Assembly: GCA_002418835.1 (NCBI GenBank)
Contig: DIEX01000018.1
Location: 231,118-295,117, forward strand
Length of the DNA: 64,000 bases
Direction: 5' to 3'
DNA from: Spirochaetia bacterium UBA5763
GTDB lineage: Bacteria; Spirochaetota; UBA4802; UBA5550
Positions 8,178 to 16,900 of the stretch are shown here, one piece after another. Numbering within the stretch: the stretch's first letter is position 1; each line of letters opens with the position of its first letter. The translations under genes and the position numbers were made by a program. Below the pieces are notes generated by a model that was not told the DNA's origin, searched no databases, and worked only from the letters and a program-made list of their open reading frames with translations.

Positions 8178-8204
8178 AATATAGCTGACTCCCTGGTCTG
8201 TCAA
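8178..8204 (-). promoter_or_regulatory. Candidate promoter of the aromatic operon
   Basis: Minus strand TTGACA at 8204-8199, a perfect -35, followed after 15 bases by TATATT (8183-8178), or after 17 bases by the weaker TATTTG. Initiation would fall near 8171, about 20 bases before the leader peptide ATG. It lies between the end of the chemoreceptor gene (8231) and the leader. The -35 is clear; the -10 choice is uncertain. Confidence 0.65.
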
Positions 8205-8230
8205 ATATTTTTTCGGAAACCATAAAAAAA

Positions 8231-9787
8231 TTAAACAATAATCTCCCCCGTCATCCCTCGCAGCCCTTCAGCAATTTCATTGAGTATCCTGGTGGATTCA
8301 TTTATCTTTCTTGAAATATTTACAATTTCCCCGGCCTGAACAGCAATATCCGATGTTGTGTGGCTCGATTCCTCAGTTGCTCTCCGCTGTTCAGTTGTGG
8401 ATGATTCAATAGATTTGCTGAAATTATGAACCCTGTCATTGAGATTCCTTATTGTTTTTATTGTGATGTCAATATCACCGATTTTATCAACTGCCACATC
8501 AATCTGTTCCTTTATTAAACGAATAGACTCGTGCAGTTTATCTGTGAGAGATGATGAATCCCCTATAAACATTGAGCTTTCATCGATAAGTTTGGTGCTT
8601 TCATTGATTATTCTTTCAATCTCCTTCGAATTTCTTGTGGTTCCATCTGCAAGTTTGGAAATCTGTTCAGCAACTATGGCAAAACCTCTCCCTGCAGTTC
8701 CGGCCCGTGCTGCTTCAATTGAAGCATTTAAGGAAAGAAGATTTACATTGTCAGCAATATCATTGATAAGCTGTATAAAGTTCGACATTTCCCGGCTTTT
8801 TTTCTGTACTGTGGAAAACCTCTCTTTTGTTGTCTCAATCTGGGAAAAAGATTTCTCAGAAAAGGAGAGTACTTCGACAAGTGATTTCTGTACCTGAATA
8901 GAATCGCTCTGCAATGAATCGTTAACCATTTTCAGATCATTTATGGCTTCTACTGTTATATCCATCTCTTCGCAAAGAGAACGTGAAGTGGTGCTCACTG
9001 CGTCAGCGTCATTTGCAAGAGTGTCCAGTGATACCGTTATCTGCTTAAGAGCCGCAGCTTGATTTTCGGAGATATCATTCATACTGGTGGAGATCTTCTC
9101 CTGCTCTGAGGCATGCTTTTTCATCAGCATGATTGAATTGATCACTGATCTTGCCATCTCTTTCAGTGAGTTAACATTTTCCAGTGATTCATTATGCTTT
9201 GCAACAGTGAGTTTCAGCAGATGACGCGCAGCAGAAGCCCCTGTAGTTGCTCCAAGACCCACCATGCAGTAAACAATATACCGGACTATAAGATTACTTG
9301 CAGGGCCTCCGGGGATAAGCTCCGGCCTGTATATAAAAGAAGCTGTCTGGGCAGACACTACCAGTATGACGCTGTAAATACATAACCATGGATTGAAATA
9401 GAAGATACTGAGGGTCAGAGCAATATAGTTTGCGGCAAAAAGCTCAGGCGCTCCGAAAAAAGCTGTCTGAAAAATCATGAGACAGACAAAAATTGAAGTG
9501 AGAGTAATATATCCTGAAAAAATTGTTCCGGGCCGTTTTCTAATCAGAAGTTCGGAAACAATGAGTATCCCCGAAATAACAGCAATCTCCACAGCAATAG
9601 TTGAATATGTCAGATATTGTGAGCCCTTACCTGTAATTTTTATTAAGGTCACAGATATGTTGGCTATAACCATAATAGATAGAAAAGCTTTAAGCATTCT
9701 TCTGTTGTTTTTGTGCATTATTTCTGAAAAAATAGAAGATTTTGTCAGTTTTGTGTCATCGATATTATTTTCTGGCCCCCGGTTCAT
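8231..9787 (-). CDS. Methyl-accepting chemotaxis-like protein with six-span membrane sensor
   Basis: Signal transducer likely to control CheA or a related kinase. About residues 30-195 hold six hydrophobic segments joined by very short loops, with no periplasmic ligand domain. The C-terminal half is a long coiled coil containing the hairpin tip of chemoreceptors (NLLSLNASIEAARAG, then GFAIVAEQISKLAD). I choose ATG 9787 (518 residues) because GGAGG lies five bases upstream. The longest frame would begin at a GTG at 9841 with no ribosome-binding sequence. No HAMP motif is obvious between membrane and coiled coil. No che gene is nearby. The ligand is unknown; the membrane bundle itself may sense a small molecule or membrane state. 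Confidence 0.82.
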   Translation of the reverse strand: MNRGPENNIDDTKLTKSSIFSEIMHKNNRRMLKAFLSIMVIANISVTLIKITGKGSQYLTYSTIAVEIAVISGILIVSELLIRKRPGTIFSGYITLTSIFVCLMIFQTAFFGAPELFAANYIALTLSIFYFNPWLCIYSVILVVSAQTASFIYRPELIPGGPASNLIVRYIVYCMVGLGATTGASAARHLLKLTVAKHNESLENVNSLKEMARSVINSIMLMKKHASEQEKISTSMNDISENQAAALKQITVSLDTLANDADAVSTTSRSLCEEMDITVEAINDLKMVNDSLQSDSIQVQKSLVEVLSFSEKSFSQIETTKERFSTVQKKSREMSNFIQLINDIADNVNLLSLNASIEAARAGTAGRGFAIVAEQISKLADGTTRNSKEIERIINESTKLIDESSMFIGDSSSLTDKLHESIRLIKEQIDVAVDKIGDIDITIKTIRNLNDRVHNFSKSIESSTTEQRRATEESSHTTSDIAVQAGEIVNISRKINESTRILNEIAEGLRGMTGEIIV

Positions 9788-10189
9788 CTGGCCCTCCGGA
9801 ATCGGGAAATTTTTATGCAGGAGTTTATCGCCTCTCTGCACTTTATTCGGATAAAATTACTGATGAGGGGAATATAGAGAGTAATACTGTTGAATTCAAA
9901 AAAATGTTAAAAAAGAGAAACAGGGTTTATCTGAAATAAAATCTCTGTCAGGTATTTTCTATGGAGAAAACCTGAATAATTACAGAGGATAATTATATAG
10001 TCTTTCTTCAAAGATTAAAATTAAATAAAAAAGAAATGTTTATTACGGCTTGACATTATCATCTTATAAATATATTTTACTCAGGTACTGCTATGATCTG
10101 CTCACTGGGGGTAGGGGAAATTTTCCGGCCGCATTCATAAATTATTTCAGGTTTGGCACAAAATCAGCCTCAAACTGTAAAATTAATTG
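9788..10189. other. Intergenic region before tRNA-Thr
   Basis: About 400 AT-rich bases between the divergent chemoreceptor gene and the tRNA promoter. I see no credible gene. One plus-strand promoter-like pair is present: TTGACA at 10050-10055, 17 bases, TATTTT at 10073-10078. Its target is unclear; it could start a longer transcript through the tRNA into rpmG. Confidence 0.5.
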
Positions 10190-10217
10190 TTGACATAGAA
10201 ACAGCACTTTCTATGAT
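10190..10217 (+). promoter_or_regulatory. Promoter of tRNA-Thr and rpmG-secE-nusG
   Basis: TTGACA (10190-10195), 16 bases, TATGAT (10212-10217): near-consensus housekeeping sigma promoter. Initiation near 10224 would be about 30 bases before the mature tRNA 5' end. No terminator is apparent between the tRNA and rpmG, so it may also drive the ribosomal genes downstream. Confidence 0.75.
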
Positions 10218-10252
10218 TTTATCCTGATTTTTCCCTTAAATTGCATCTAAAC

Positions 10253-10325
10253 GCCTACGTAGCTCAGTCGGTAGAGCATTTGCATGGTAAGCAAAAGGTC
10301 ACCAGTTCGATTCTGGTCGTAGGCT
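10253..10325 (+). tRNA. tRNA-Thr (anticodon GGT)
   Basis: A full cloverleaf can be folded: acceptor GCCTACG/CGTAGGC, D arm GCTC/GAGC with loop AGTCGGTA, anticodon stem TTTGC/GCAAA with loop ATGGTAA (anticodon GGT at positions 34-36, reading ACC and ACT), and T arm ACCAG/CTGGT with loop TTCGATT. G1-C72 and C2-G71 agree with threonine identity. The discriminator is T and the 3' CCA is not encoded. It stands upstream of rpmG-secE-nusG, the neighbourhood where bacteria often keep Thr, Tyr, Gly and Trp tRNAs around tuf and secE; here only Thr is present. Confidence 0.95.
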
Positions 10326-10438
10326 AATTATGTTTTTAAATGAAATCTTTTCCCTGTCTTGCATTAAAAATGCTTGACTGGATAGGGGCAAATATTAGCT
10401 TGCTCTTGGTTTACTATATATAAGTGTGGGGTATTTAT

Positions 10439-10591
10439 ATGCGAGACGTGGTATTACTGATATGTCAGGAGTGCAAGAATAAGAATTATTCTTTTACAAA
10501 GAATAAAAAAGGGCAGTCTGGAAAGCTTGAAGTAAAAAAATACTGCAAATTTGACAGAAGACATACTGTTCATAAAGAAACTAAGGCTTAG
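10439..10591 (+). CDS. rpmG: 50S ribosomal protein L33
   Basis: Fifty-residue protein of the large subunit, starting MRDVVLLICQECKNKNY and ending RRHTVHKETKA. The N-terminal CxxC pair (Cys9, Cys12) of a zinc ribbon is present, but the second knuckle has only one cysteine (KKYCKFDRRH), so zinc binding is doubtful or uses the following His. Too short for most ORF callers, but the order rpmG-secE-nusG is a standard bacterial context. It follows the tRNA by 113 bases and precedes secE by 11. Confidence 0.9.
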   Translation: MRDVVLLICQECKNKNYSFTKNKKGQSGKLEVKKYCKFDRRHTVHKETKA

Positions 10592-10602
10592 AGTTACCCC
10601 CA

Positions 10603-10797
10603 TTGGTTGCTAAGATAAAAAATTGGATACAATTTTTCAAGGACTCGAGGGAGGAGTTGCGCAAAGTAACCTGGCCCGACAGGGAGGAGGTTACCAGCTT
10701 TACTGTGGTGGTTGTGGTTGCCCTTGTTGTTTTTTCCATATTTTTATGGCTGATTGACACAGGACTTATGGCCCTTATCAGGGTGGTGATGAATTAA
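10603..10797 (+). CDS. secE: Preprotein translocase subunit SecE
   Basis: Small essential subunit that clamps SecY in the inner membrane. The 64 residues contain the conserved amphipathic stretch (SREELRKVTWPDREEV) before a single membrane span (about 34-54), the minimal one-span SecE form. The start codon is TTG at 10603; the ribosome-binding sequence is weak and no better start is available in frame. Its stop is two bases before nusG. Confidence 0.92.
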   Translation: MVAKIKNWIQFFKDSREELRKVTWPDREEVTSFTVVVVVALVVFSIFLWLIDTGLMALIRVVMN

Positions 10798-10799
10798 CT

Positions 10800-11345
10800 A
10801 TGGCAAAAAGATGGTATATAATTCATACTTATTCCGGTCATGAGAATAAGGTAAAGGCAACACTTGAAAAAAAAGTAGAGAATCTTGGTCTCACTGAGGA
10901 GATTATAGATGTAAAGATCCCCACTGTTGAGGTGCAGGAGGTCAAGGACGGCCAGAAGAAGACCAAGTCAAGGAAGGTTTTCCCGGGGTATGTTCTTGTA
11001 AGAATGGAACTTAATGACCATACCTGGAGTGTCGTAAAAGGTGTTCCGGGAGTAACAAATTTTGTGGGAGCTTATGGCTCGAATAAGCCTAAACCTTTAA
11101 GTGATAATGAAGTGGCATCACTTTTCGATTCACTTGGCGGAGAGCAGAAGACCGGAGAGAAAGCCTCGATAACAGTAGATTTTGTTATTGGAGAGCATGT
11201 AAAAGTAACAGACGGACCATTCAGTAATTTTACAGGTATAGTAGAAGAGGTTTATCCGGACAAAGGGCGTCTTAAGGTGAGAGTTGAAATCTTCGGAAGA
11301 GGCACCCCGGTTGATCTTGATTTCCTTCAGGTAGGGAAGATATAA
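10800..11345 (+). CDS. nusG: Transcription termination/antitermination factor NusG
   Basis: Binds RNA polymerase and modulates pausing, Rho action and transcription-translation coupling. The N-terminal NGN domain (KRWYIIHTYSGHENKVK through FPGYVLVRM) is followed by a C-terminal KOW domain (GEHVKVTDGPFSNFTGIVEEV). At 181 residues it has the usual length with no inserted domain. It follows secE by two bases. A 151-base structured spacer separates it from rplK. Confidence 0.97.
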   Translation: MAKRWYIIHTYSGHENKVKATLEKKVENLGLTEEIIDVKIPTVEVQEVKDGQKKTKSRKVFPGYVLVRMELNDHTWSVVKGVPGVTNFVGAYGSNKPKPLSDNEVASLFDSLGGEQKTGEKASITVDFVIGEHVKVTDGPFSNFTGIVEEVYPDKGRLKVRVEIFGRGTPVDLDFLQVGKI

Positions 11346-11363
11346 TTTTTTAAGTTTTATATA

Positions 11364-11404
11364 GTGCGGGTAGAGGGTTTACCTCTAAACAATCCCGTTA
11401 GCAC
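11364..11404 (+). promoter_or_regulatory. Structured leader upstream of rplK
   Basis: In the nusG-rplK spacer several short complementary blocks nest: AGAGG 11372-11376 with CCTCT 11382-11386, CGGG 11367-11370 with CCCG 11394-11397, and GTG/CAC outside these. The position is where L1- or L11-type autoregulatory leaders can occur, but I cannot match a specific protein-binding motif by eye. No clear promoter was seen in the spacer. Confidence 0.4.
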
Positions 11405-11496
11405 AGCATTGAATTTTTTATAAGCACAGGTTCATTGCTGGAGTGAGACCCTGTTTCACGAACAATAATTTTGAGTTATCGATATAGGATAGAGAA

Positions 11497-11931
11497 ATGG
11501 CACCGAAAAAGAAAAAAGTAATGAAGATGATTAAGCTGCAGATAACCGGCGGACAGGCTAACCCTGCTCCTCCTGTAGGACCTGCACTAGGTCAGGCAGG
11601 CGTCAATATAATGGATTTCTGCAAAAATTTTAATGAAAGAACAAAAGAACACATGGGAACAATAATTCCTGTTGTTATAACTGTTTATGAAGACAGGTCA
11701 TATACTTTCATTACAAAGACTCCACCGGCGTCTGTACTTATTAAAAAACATCTTAAACTTGCAAAAGGCTCAAGTGAACCGAATAAGACCAAGGCTGGCA
11801 AAATAACAAGGAAGCAGCTTGAAGAGATAGCTCAAATCAAGATGCCTGACCTTAATGCCAATGATATAAATGCTGCTGCAAACATTATCGGCGGAACTGC
11901 CAGGTCCATGGGAGTTGAGGTTGTTGACTGA
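11497..11931 (+). CDS. rplK: 50S ribosomal protein L11
   Basis: Forms the GTPase-associated centre of the large subunit with L10-L12. The 144 residues include the proline-rich N-terminal motif GGQANPAPPVGPALGQAGVNIM, which I cite by its position 17-39, and the RNA-binding C-terminal domain ending ARSMGVEV. Standard length. It heads rplK-rplA-rplJ-rplL and lies 33 bases before rplA. Confidence 0.97.
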   Translation: MAPKKKKVMKMIKLQITGGQANPAPPVGPALGQAGVNIMDFCKNFNERTKEHMGTIIPVVITVYEDRSYTFITKTPPASVLIKKHLKLAKGSSEPNKTKAGKITRKQLEEIAQIKMPDLNANDINAAANIIGGTARSMGVEVVD

Positions 11932-11964
11932 TAACAACCGGCAATGCTAAACGAGGTATAAGGA

Positions 11965-12648
11965 ATGAAAAGAGGAAAAAAAATTACTGAGGCGCGCGCG
12001 AAGGTGGATAAAACAGTCCTTCACGGCGTTGAGGAAGCTATTAAGCTTATGAAAGAGCTGAAATGGGCTGGATTTGACGAGTCTATTGATATGTCTATTA
12101 AAATAGTACACAAAAGTATGCAGAACATCAGGGGATCTGCAGTTCTCCCCGCAGGTACAGGTAAAACAAAAAAGGTTCTCGTAATATGTAAAGGTGACAA
12201 GCAGAAAGAAGCTCTTGAAGCCGGCGCTGATTATGTTGGAGCTGAAGATGTAATAGAGAAGATTAAAGAGGGCTGGATTGACTTCCAGGCCGTAGTTGCA
12301 ACTCCTGACATGATGAAAGAGGTTGGTAAGCTCGGTGCGACACTCGGAAGAAAAGGCCTTATGCCGAAGCCGAAATCAGGTACTGTTACTGATAACGTTA
12401 AAGAGATTATAAAAGAACTCAAAGGCGGCCGTATTGAATACCGTGCTGATAAAACAGGCGTTGTTCATATACTCATCGGAAAAGTATCTTTCGATGACGA
12501 AGCGATCTCTTCTAATATAAAAGCTTTTTATAACCAGATTATGAAAGATAAACCTTCAGACGCAAAAGGTAACTATATCAAATCCGTTTATATAAGTTCA
12601 ACAATGGGTCCTGGTATAAAAATCAATCACAAGGGGATCGAAAGATAA
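11965..12648 (+). CDS. rplA: 50S ribosomal protein L1
   Basis: L1 stalk protein that assists release of deacylated tRNA and, in many bacteria, represses its own operon by binding mRNA. The 227-residue protein shows the signature GRKGLMPKPKSGTVT (about 131-145) and the two-domain arrangement of the family. A GAGG motif precedes its ATG. Its stop codon shares one base with the rplJ ATG, an unusually tight junction. Confidence 0.97.
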   Translation: MKRGKKITEARAKVDKTVLHGVEEAIKLMKELKWAGFDESIDMSIKIVHKSMQNIRGSAVLPAGTGKTKKVLVICKGDKQKEALEAGADYVGAEDVIEKIKEGWIDFQAVVATPDMMKEVGKLGATLGRKGLMPKPKSGTVTDNVKEIIKELKGGRIEYRADKTGVVHILIGKVSFDDEAISSNIKAFYNQIMKDKPSDAKGNYIKSVYISSTMGPGIKINHKGIER

Positions 12649-13166
12649 TGGTAAAGCAATATAAAGTAGATGAAGTTGCTGAACTTAAAGCCAGACTTCA
12701 GGAAAAAGGGAATGTTATCCTTACTGATTATTCAGGTGTTAAGGTAAATGATATTGCAGTGCTCAGGCGTCAGCTTGCTGAAAAGGGTGCTAAATATAAA
12801 GTTGTAAAAAATAATCTTTTCAGAAGAGCTCTTGAGGAGTCAGGATATAAAAATATAGACGAGCACCTCAAAGGACCAATCGGCGTTGCATTCGCTGGTG
12901 AACAGGTTGGAGAGGTTGCGAAAGTCCTCAAGGAATTCGCTGAGAAGAATGATAAATTCTCATACTTTGCAGGTATCCTGGAAAACACAGTATACGGCAA
13001 AGACCAGATTAAAAGAATAGCAGATCTCCCGTCAAAAGAGGTTCTCCTTTCACAGACAATGTCTATGATAAACGGACCTGCAAGATACATTGCAACAGGG
13101 ATGAACCAGGTTATGGCATCACTGGCAAGAGGGATAAAAGCTGTAGCAGAGGCAAAAAATAATTAA
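12648..13166 (+). CDS. rplJ: 50S ribosomal protein L10
   Basis: Base of the L7/L12 stalk. The 172-residue protein begins with the RNA-binding domain (KARLQEKGNVILTDYSG) and ends with the helix that carries L12 dimers. It starts on the last base of rplA, so the long leader in which L10(L12)4 usually represses translation is absent upstream. The spacer downstream, before rplL, is instead 153 bases. Confidence 0.97.
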   Translation: MVKQYKVDEVAELKARLQEKGNVILTDYSGVKVNDIAVLRRQLAEKGAKYKVVKNNLFRRALEESGYKNIDEHLKGPIGVAFAGEQVGEVAKVLKEFAEKNDKFSYFAGILENTVYGKDQIKRIADLPSKEVLLSQTMSMINGPARYIATGMNQVMASLARGIKAVAEAKNN

Positions 13167-13319
13167 TTAAGTTTAATTATTAATATATAAGTGGTTTAGG
13201 TTTAGTTCCATATATAAGCGTTAGCGAATTTACGGATCAATGCCTGGCCCTTTATAGGTTTTTGCGGCATAAAGACCGCATTAACTTGAAGTAATTCACT
13301 AAGTATAAAGGAGTAAAAA
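13167..13319 (+). other. rplJ-rplL spacer with hairpin
   Basis: A 153-base gap inside the L10 operon. It contains the hairpin TGCGG(N8)CCGCA near 13263-13280 and a good ribosome-binding sequence (AAAGGAG) just before rplL. No promoter of consensus type was seen. A role in tuning the higher L12 output, or autoregulation, is possible. Confidence 0.4.
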
Positions 13320-13694
13320 ATGGCAAAATTAAGTATTGAAGAACTTCTCGATGCTATCGGAAGTCTTACACTTGTTGAAGCTGCTGAACTTGTAAAAGCA
13401 ATGGAAGACAAATTCGGCATATCTGCAGCTGCACCTGTTGCTGTTGCTGCTGCCGGCCCTGCTGCTGCTGAAGTTGAAGAGCAGACAGAGTTTGATGTTA
13501 TCCTCACAGGTTTCGGCGATCAGAAAGTCGGCGTTATCAAAGTTGTTCGTGAGATAACAGGTCTTGGACTTAAAGAGGCAAAAGAGCTTGTTGAAGCGGG
13601 CGGAAAAGCAGTTAAGGAAAAAGTTTCCAAAACTGAAGCTGAAGCAATCAAAAAGCAGCTCGTTGATGCTGGCGCAACTGTTGACGTAAAGTAA
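13320..13694 (+). CDS. rplL: 50S ribosomal protein L7/L12
   Basis: Flexible stalk protein that recruits translational GTPases, present in several copies per ribosome. The 124 residues show the N-terminal dimer domain, an Ala/Val-rich hinge (about 38-52) and the C-terminal factor-binding domain (KVGVIKVVREITGLGLKEAK). Standard length. A strong ribosome-binding sequence supports the ATG. It is followed by a 219-base spacer with a long hairpin before rpoB. Confidence 0.97.
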   Translation: MAKLSIEELLDAIGSLTLVEAAELVKAMEDKFGISAAAPVAVAAAGPAAAEVEEQTEFDVILTGFGDQKVGVIKVVREITGLGLKEAKELVEAGGKAVKEKVSKTEAEAIKKQLVDAGATVDVK

Positions 13695-13755
13695 TTTATA
13701 AACAATAGATTATTTTGAATAACAGAAGACTGTCCTTCAATTTTGTACTTTCCAT

Positions 13756-13788
13756 CAATAGGTTTGATCTGTTGGGTCAAACCTATTG
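13756..13788 (+). other. Perfect 12-bp hairpin between rplL and rpoB
   Basis: CAATAGGTTTGA (13756-13767) and TCAAACCTATTG (13777-13788) enclose a nine-base loop. No U-run follows, so it is a poor intrinsic terminator by itself. Its position matches the place where E. coli has a partial attenuator and an RNase III site in rplL-rpoB; a similar role here is inference. Confidence 0.65.
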
Positions 13789-13913
13789 GTGTTAATTATG
13801 CTGATTTATTTTTACTCTTATTTTAAAATTATGTTTTTTCATATGTCCACAGTGATTACTTTATCAATGAAATTTTATATCCTTAAATAAAATAAAGGTT
13901 AAGGTTTATATAG

Positions 13914-16900
13914 ATGCAAGAGTCCAAAAAAGTCGTAAATTTCGGTAGAATCAAATCTAAAATTGACCTGCCAAATCTGATTGAAATCCAGTTAACTTCC
14001 TATGAATGGTTTCTGCAGTCCAAAACTTCCAAAAAGAAGCCCCAGGGACTTCAGGCCGTATTTGAAGAGATATTTCCTATAGAGAGCCCGCATGATGATG
14101 TGGTGCTTGAATTTGTAACCTACGAAATAGGTGATCCGAAATACTCCGAGTATGAATGCAAGGAGAGGGACGTAACCTTTGCCGCGCCTCTTAAATCCAC
14201 TATAAGGCTTATACGAAAGGACAGTATGGAGGTAAGGGAACAGTCTGTTTATATGGGAGACATCCCTCTCATGACCGAAAGGGGTACTTTTATAATTAAT
14301 GGAGCGGAGAGGGTCGTAGTAAACCAGCTCCACAGATCCCCGGGTATTTTCTTCTTCTATGAGGAGGATGAGCGTATCTACAATTCAAGGGTAATCCCTG
14401 ACAGGGGTTCCTGGCTTGAGTTTGAAATGGACAGCAAAGGCTACATAGTTGGCCGTATTGACAGGAAAAAGAAGTTTCCTGTTACTCTCCTTATAAAAGC
14501 CCTTGGCTGCGAGACAAATGAAGAGATAGTAAAACTTTTCTACAATATATCCAAACAGAAACTTAAGGGTGAAGAGGATTATGAAGCTCTTAACGGGAGG
14601 CGCGTTGCTTCTGACGTAATCAGTAAATCTTCCGGCGAAGTGATCATCGAGGCATCTGAAAGGATCAACATTGATATTATTGACAGGCTGAAAGAGGAGA
14701 AGGTAGCCGACGTCGAACTTATTGACTTCCCGAACAACAAAGAGGATGCGTACCTCTGTGCAACTCTACAGACTGAGCCTGAATTTATTAAAAAGAATCT
14801 CCGGGTGGAAGCGGATCATGATTATTCTGCGTCCGAAATCGCACTCCTTGCACTTCATGCAATAATGAGGCCGGGGGAACCTACTAACCTTGATAACGCA
14901 AAATCTGAACTTGACAGGCTGTTCTTCAATCCAAGAAGCTACAGCCTCAGTTCCGTGGGCCGTTACAAGATTAACAGCAAATTCGGATTTGATACTGACA
15001 GTGAGACTCTTTCAAAGGATGATATTATCCACACTATAAAATATATTCTTTATCTTATAGCTGAAGCTGACGGGTATGAATATGAGTACACCGGAAGCAA
15101 AGGGAATAAGAAAGAGAAGAAATATGTCTACACAATTGTAGACGATATAGATCACCTTGGTAACAGAAGGGTAAGATCAGTTGGTGAGCTTATCATGAAC
15201 CAGATCAAGGTCGGTTTCCAGAGAATGGAGCGTGTTATAAAAGAGAGAATGACAATTCAGGATCTCGATGTTATAACTCCACAGGCTCTTATAAGCATTA
15301 AGCCTATAACAGCGGTTATAAATGAATTCTTCGGTTCCAGCCAGCTCTCACAGTTTATGGATCAGACAAATCCTCTCGCGGAACTTACTCACAAGAGGCG
15401 TCTTAACGCTCTCGGACCTGGCGGTCTTTCCCGCGAAAGAGCGGGTTTTGAAGTAAGGGACGTTCACCCTTCTCATTATGGAAGGATGTGCCCTATTGAA
15501 ACTCCTGAGGGCCCGAACATCGGCCTTATTGTTTCACTCAGTACATTCGGAAGAATCAATGATTATGGTTTTCTTGAAACTCCTTACAGATATGTTGAGA
15601 AAGGGGTTGTAACAGATAAGATTGAATATCTTACTGCGAATATAGAAGATAATTATTCAATCGCCCAGGCGAATGCCGAGCTTGATGATAAAGGAAATTT
15701 TATAAAAGCTCTTATCCCCTGTCGTAACAGAGGCAACTTCCCTTACAAGAAACCGAAAGAGATCCAGTACATGGACGTTGCTCCTGATCAGGTATTCTCG
15801 GTTTCAACCTGTCTCATCCCGTTCCTTGAGCATGATGATGCTAACAGGGCGCTTATGGGGTCCAACATGCAGCGTCAGGCTGTTCCTCTACTTACAGAAG
15901 AGGCTCCGCTCGTTGGTACAGGTATGGAGGCTGCTGCTGCCTATGATTCCGGTGTTCTTGTAATAGCAAAACGCGGCGGTGAAGTTATCTTCTCCGATGG
16001 CAGTGTTGTCAGAATTAAGACATCCAATGGTGAGGTGGACGAATATCCTCTTCAGAAGTTCAAGAGAACAAACCAGGGAACATGTTTTAATCAGAAGCCT
16101 ATAGTAAAAGGTGGGCAGAAAGTTAAGGCGGGTGACGTACTTGCTGATGGCCCTGCAACTGACAATGGAAGACTCGCACTGGGTAAGAATATCCTTGTGG
16201 CATTTATGCCGTGGATGGGGTATAACTTCGAGGATTCAATTCTTCTTTCCGAGAGACTTATTATTGAAGATGTTTATACATCCGTTCATGTAGAGCAGTT
16301 TGAAGTAGACGCAAGGGAGACAAAACTCGGCCGTGAAATGATTACCCGTGATATCCCGAACCTAAATGACAAGGCATTCAGGGATCTCGATGCTGATGGC
16401 GTTGTAAGGGTCGGCGCGTTTGTTCAGCCGGACGATATACTTGTCGGTAAGGTTACCCCAAAGGGAGAGCAGGATCTTACTCCGGAATATAAACTCCTCT
16501 ATTCAATTTTCGGGGAGAAAGCCCGTGAGGTAAGGGATACATCGCTCAGGGTGCCGAACGGTGTCGAGGGTATTGTTGTAGATGTTAAAAGATTCTCAAG
16601 GGAAAACGGTGATGAACTTGCTCCCGGAGTTGAAGAACTTGTAAAAGTATATATCGCAGATAAAAGAAAGATATCTGTCGGAGATAAAATAGCGGGACGC
16701 CACGGCAACAAAGGTGTTGTTTCGAAAATATCTCCGGCTCAGGATATGCCATATCTGCCAGATGGAACACCGGTTGATATCGTTCTTAATCCGCTTGGTG
16801 TTCCTTCAAGGATGAACCTTGGTCAGCTTCTTGAAACTGAACTTGGCTGGGCAGCTCATGAACTTAATGTTCTTATGGAAACACCGATCTTTGACGGTGC

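Noticed and set aside
9788..9841. N-terminal extension of the chemoreceptor from GTG 9841
   Set aside because: No ribosome-binding sequence there, while ATG 9787 has GGAGG at ideal distance.
11451..11466. parS-like TGTTTCACG near the rplK start
   Set aside because: Only one half-site; the second half is broken (AACA directly after), so it is not a ParB site of normal form.
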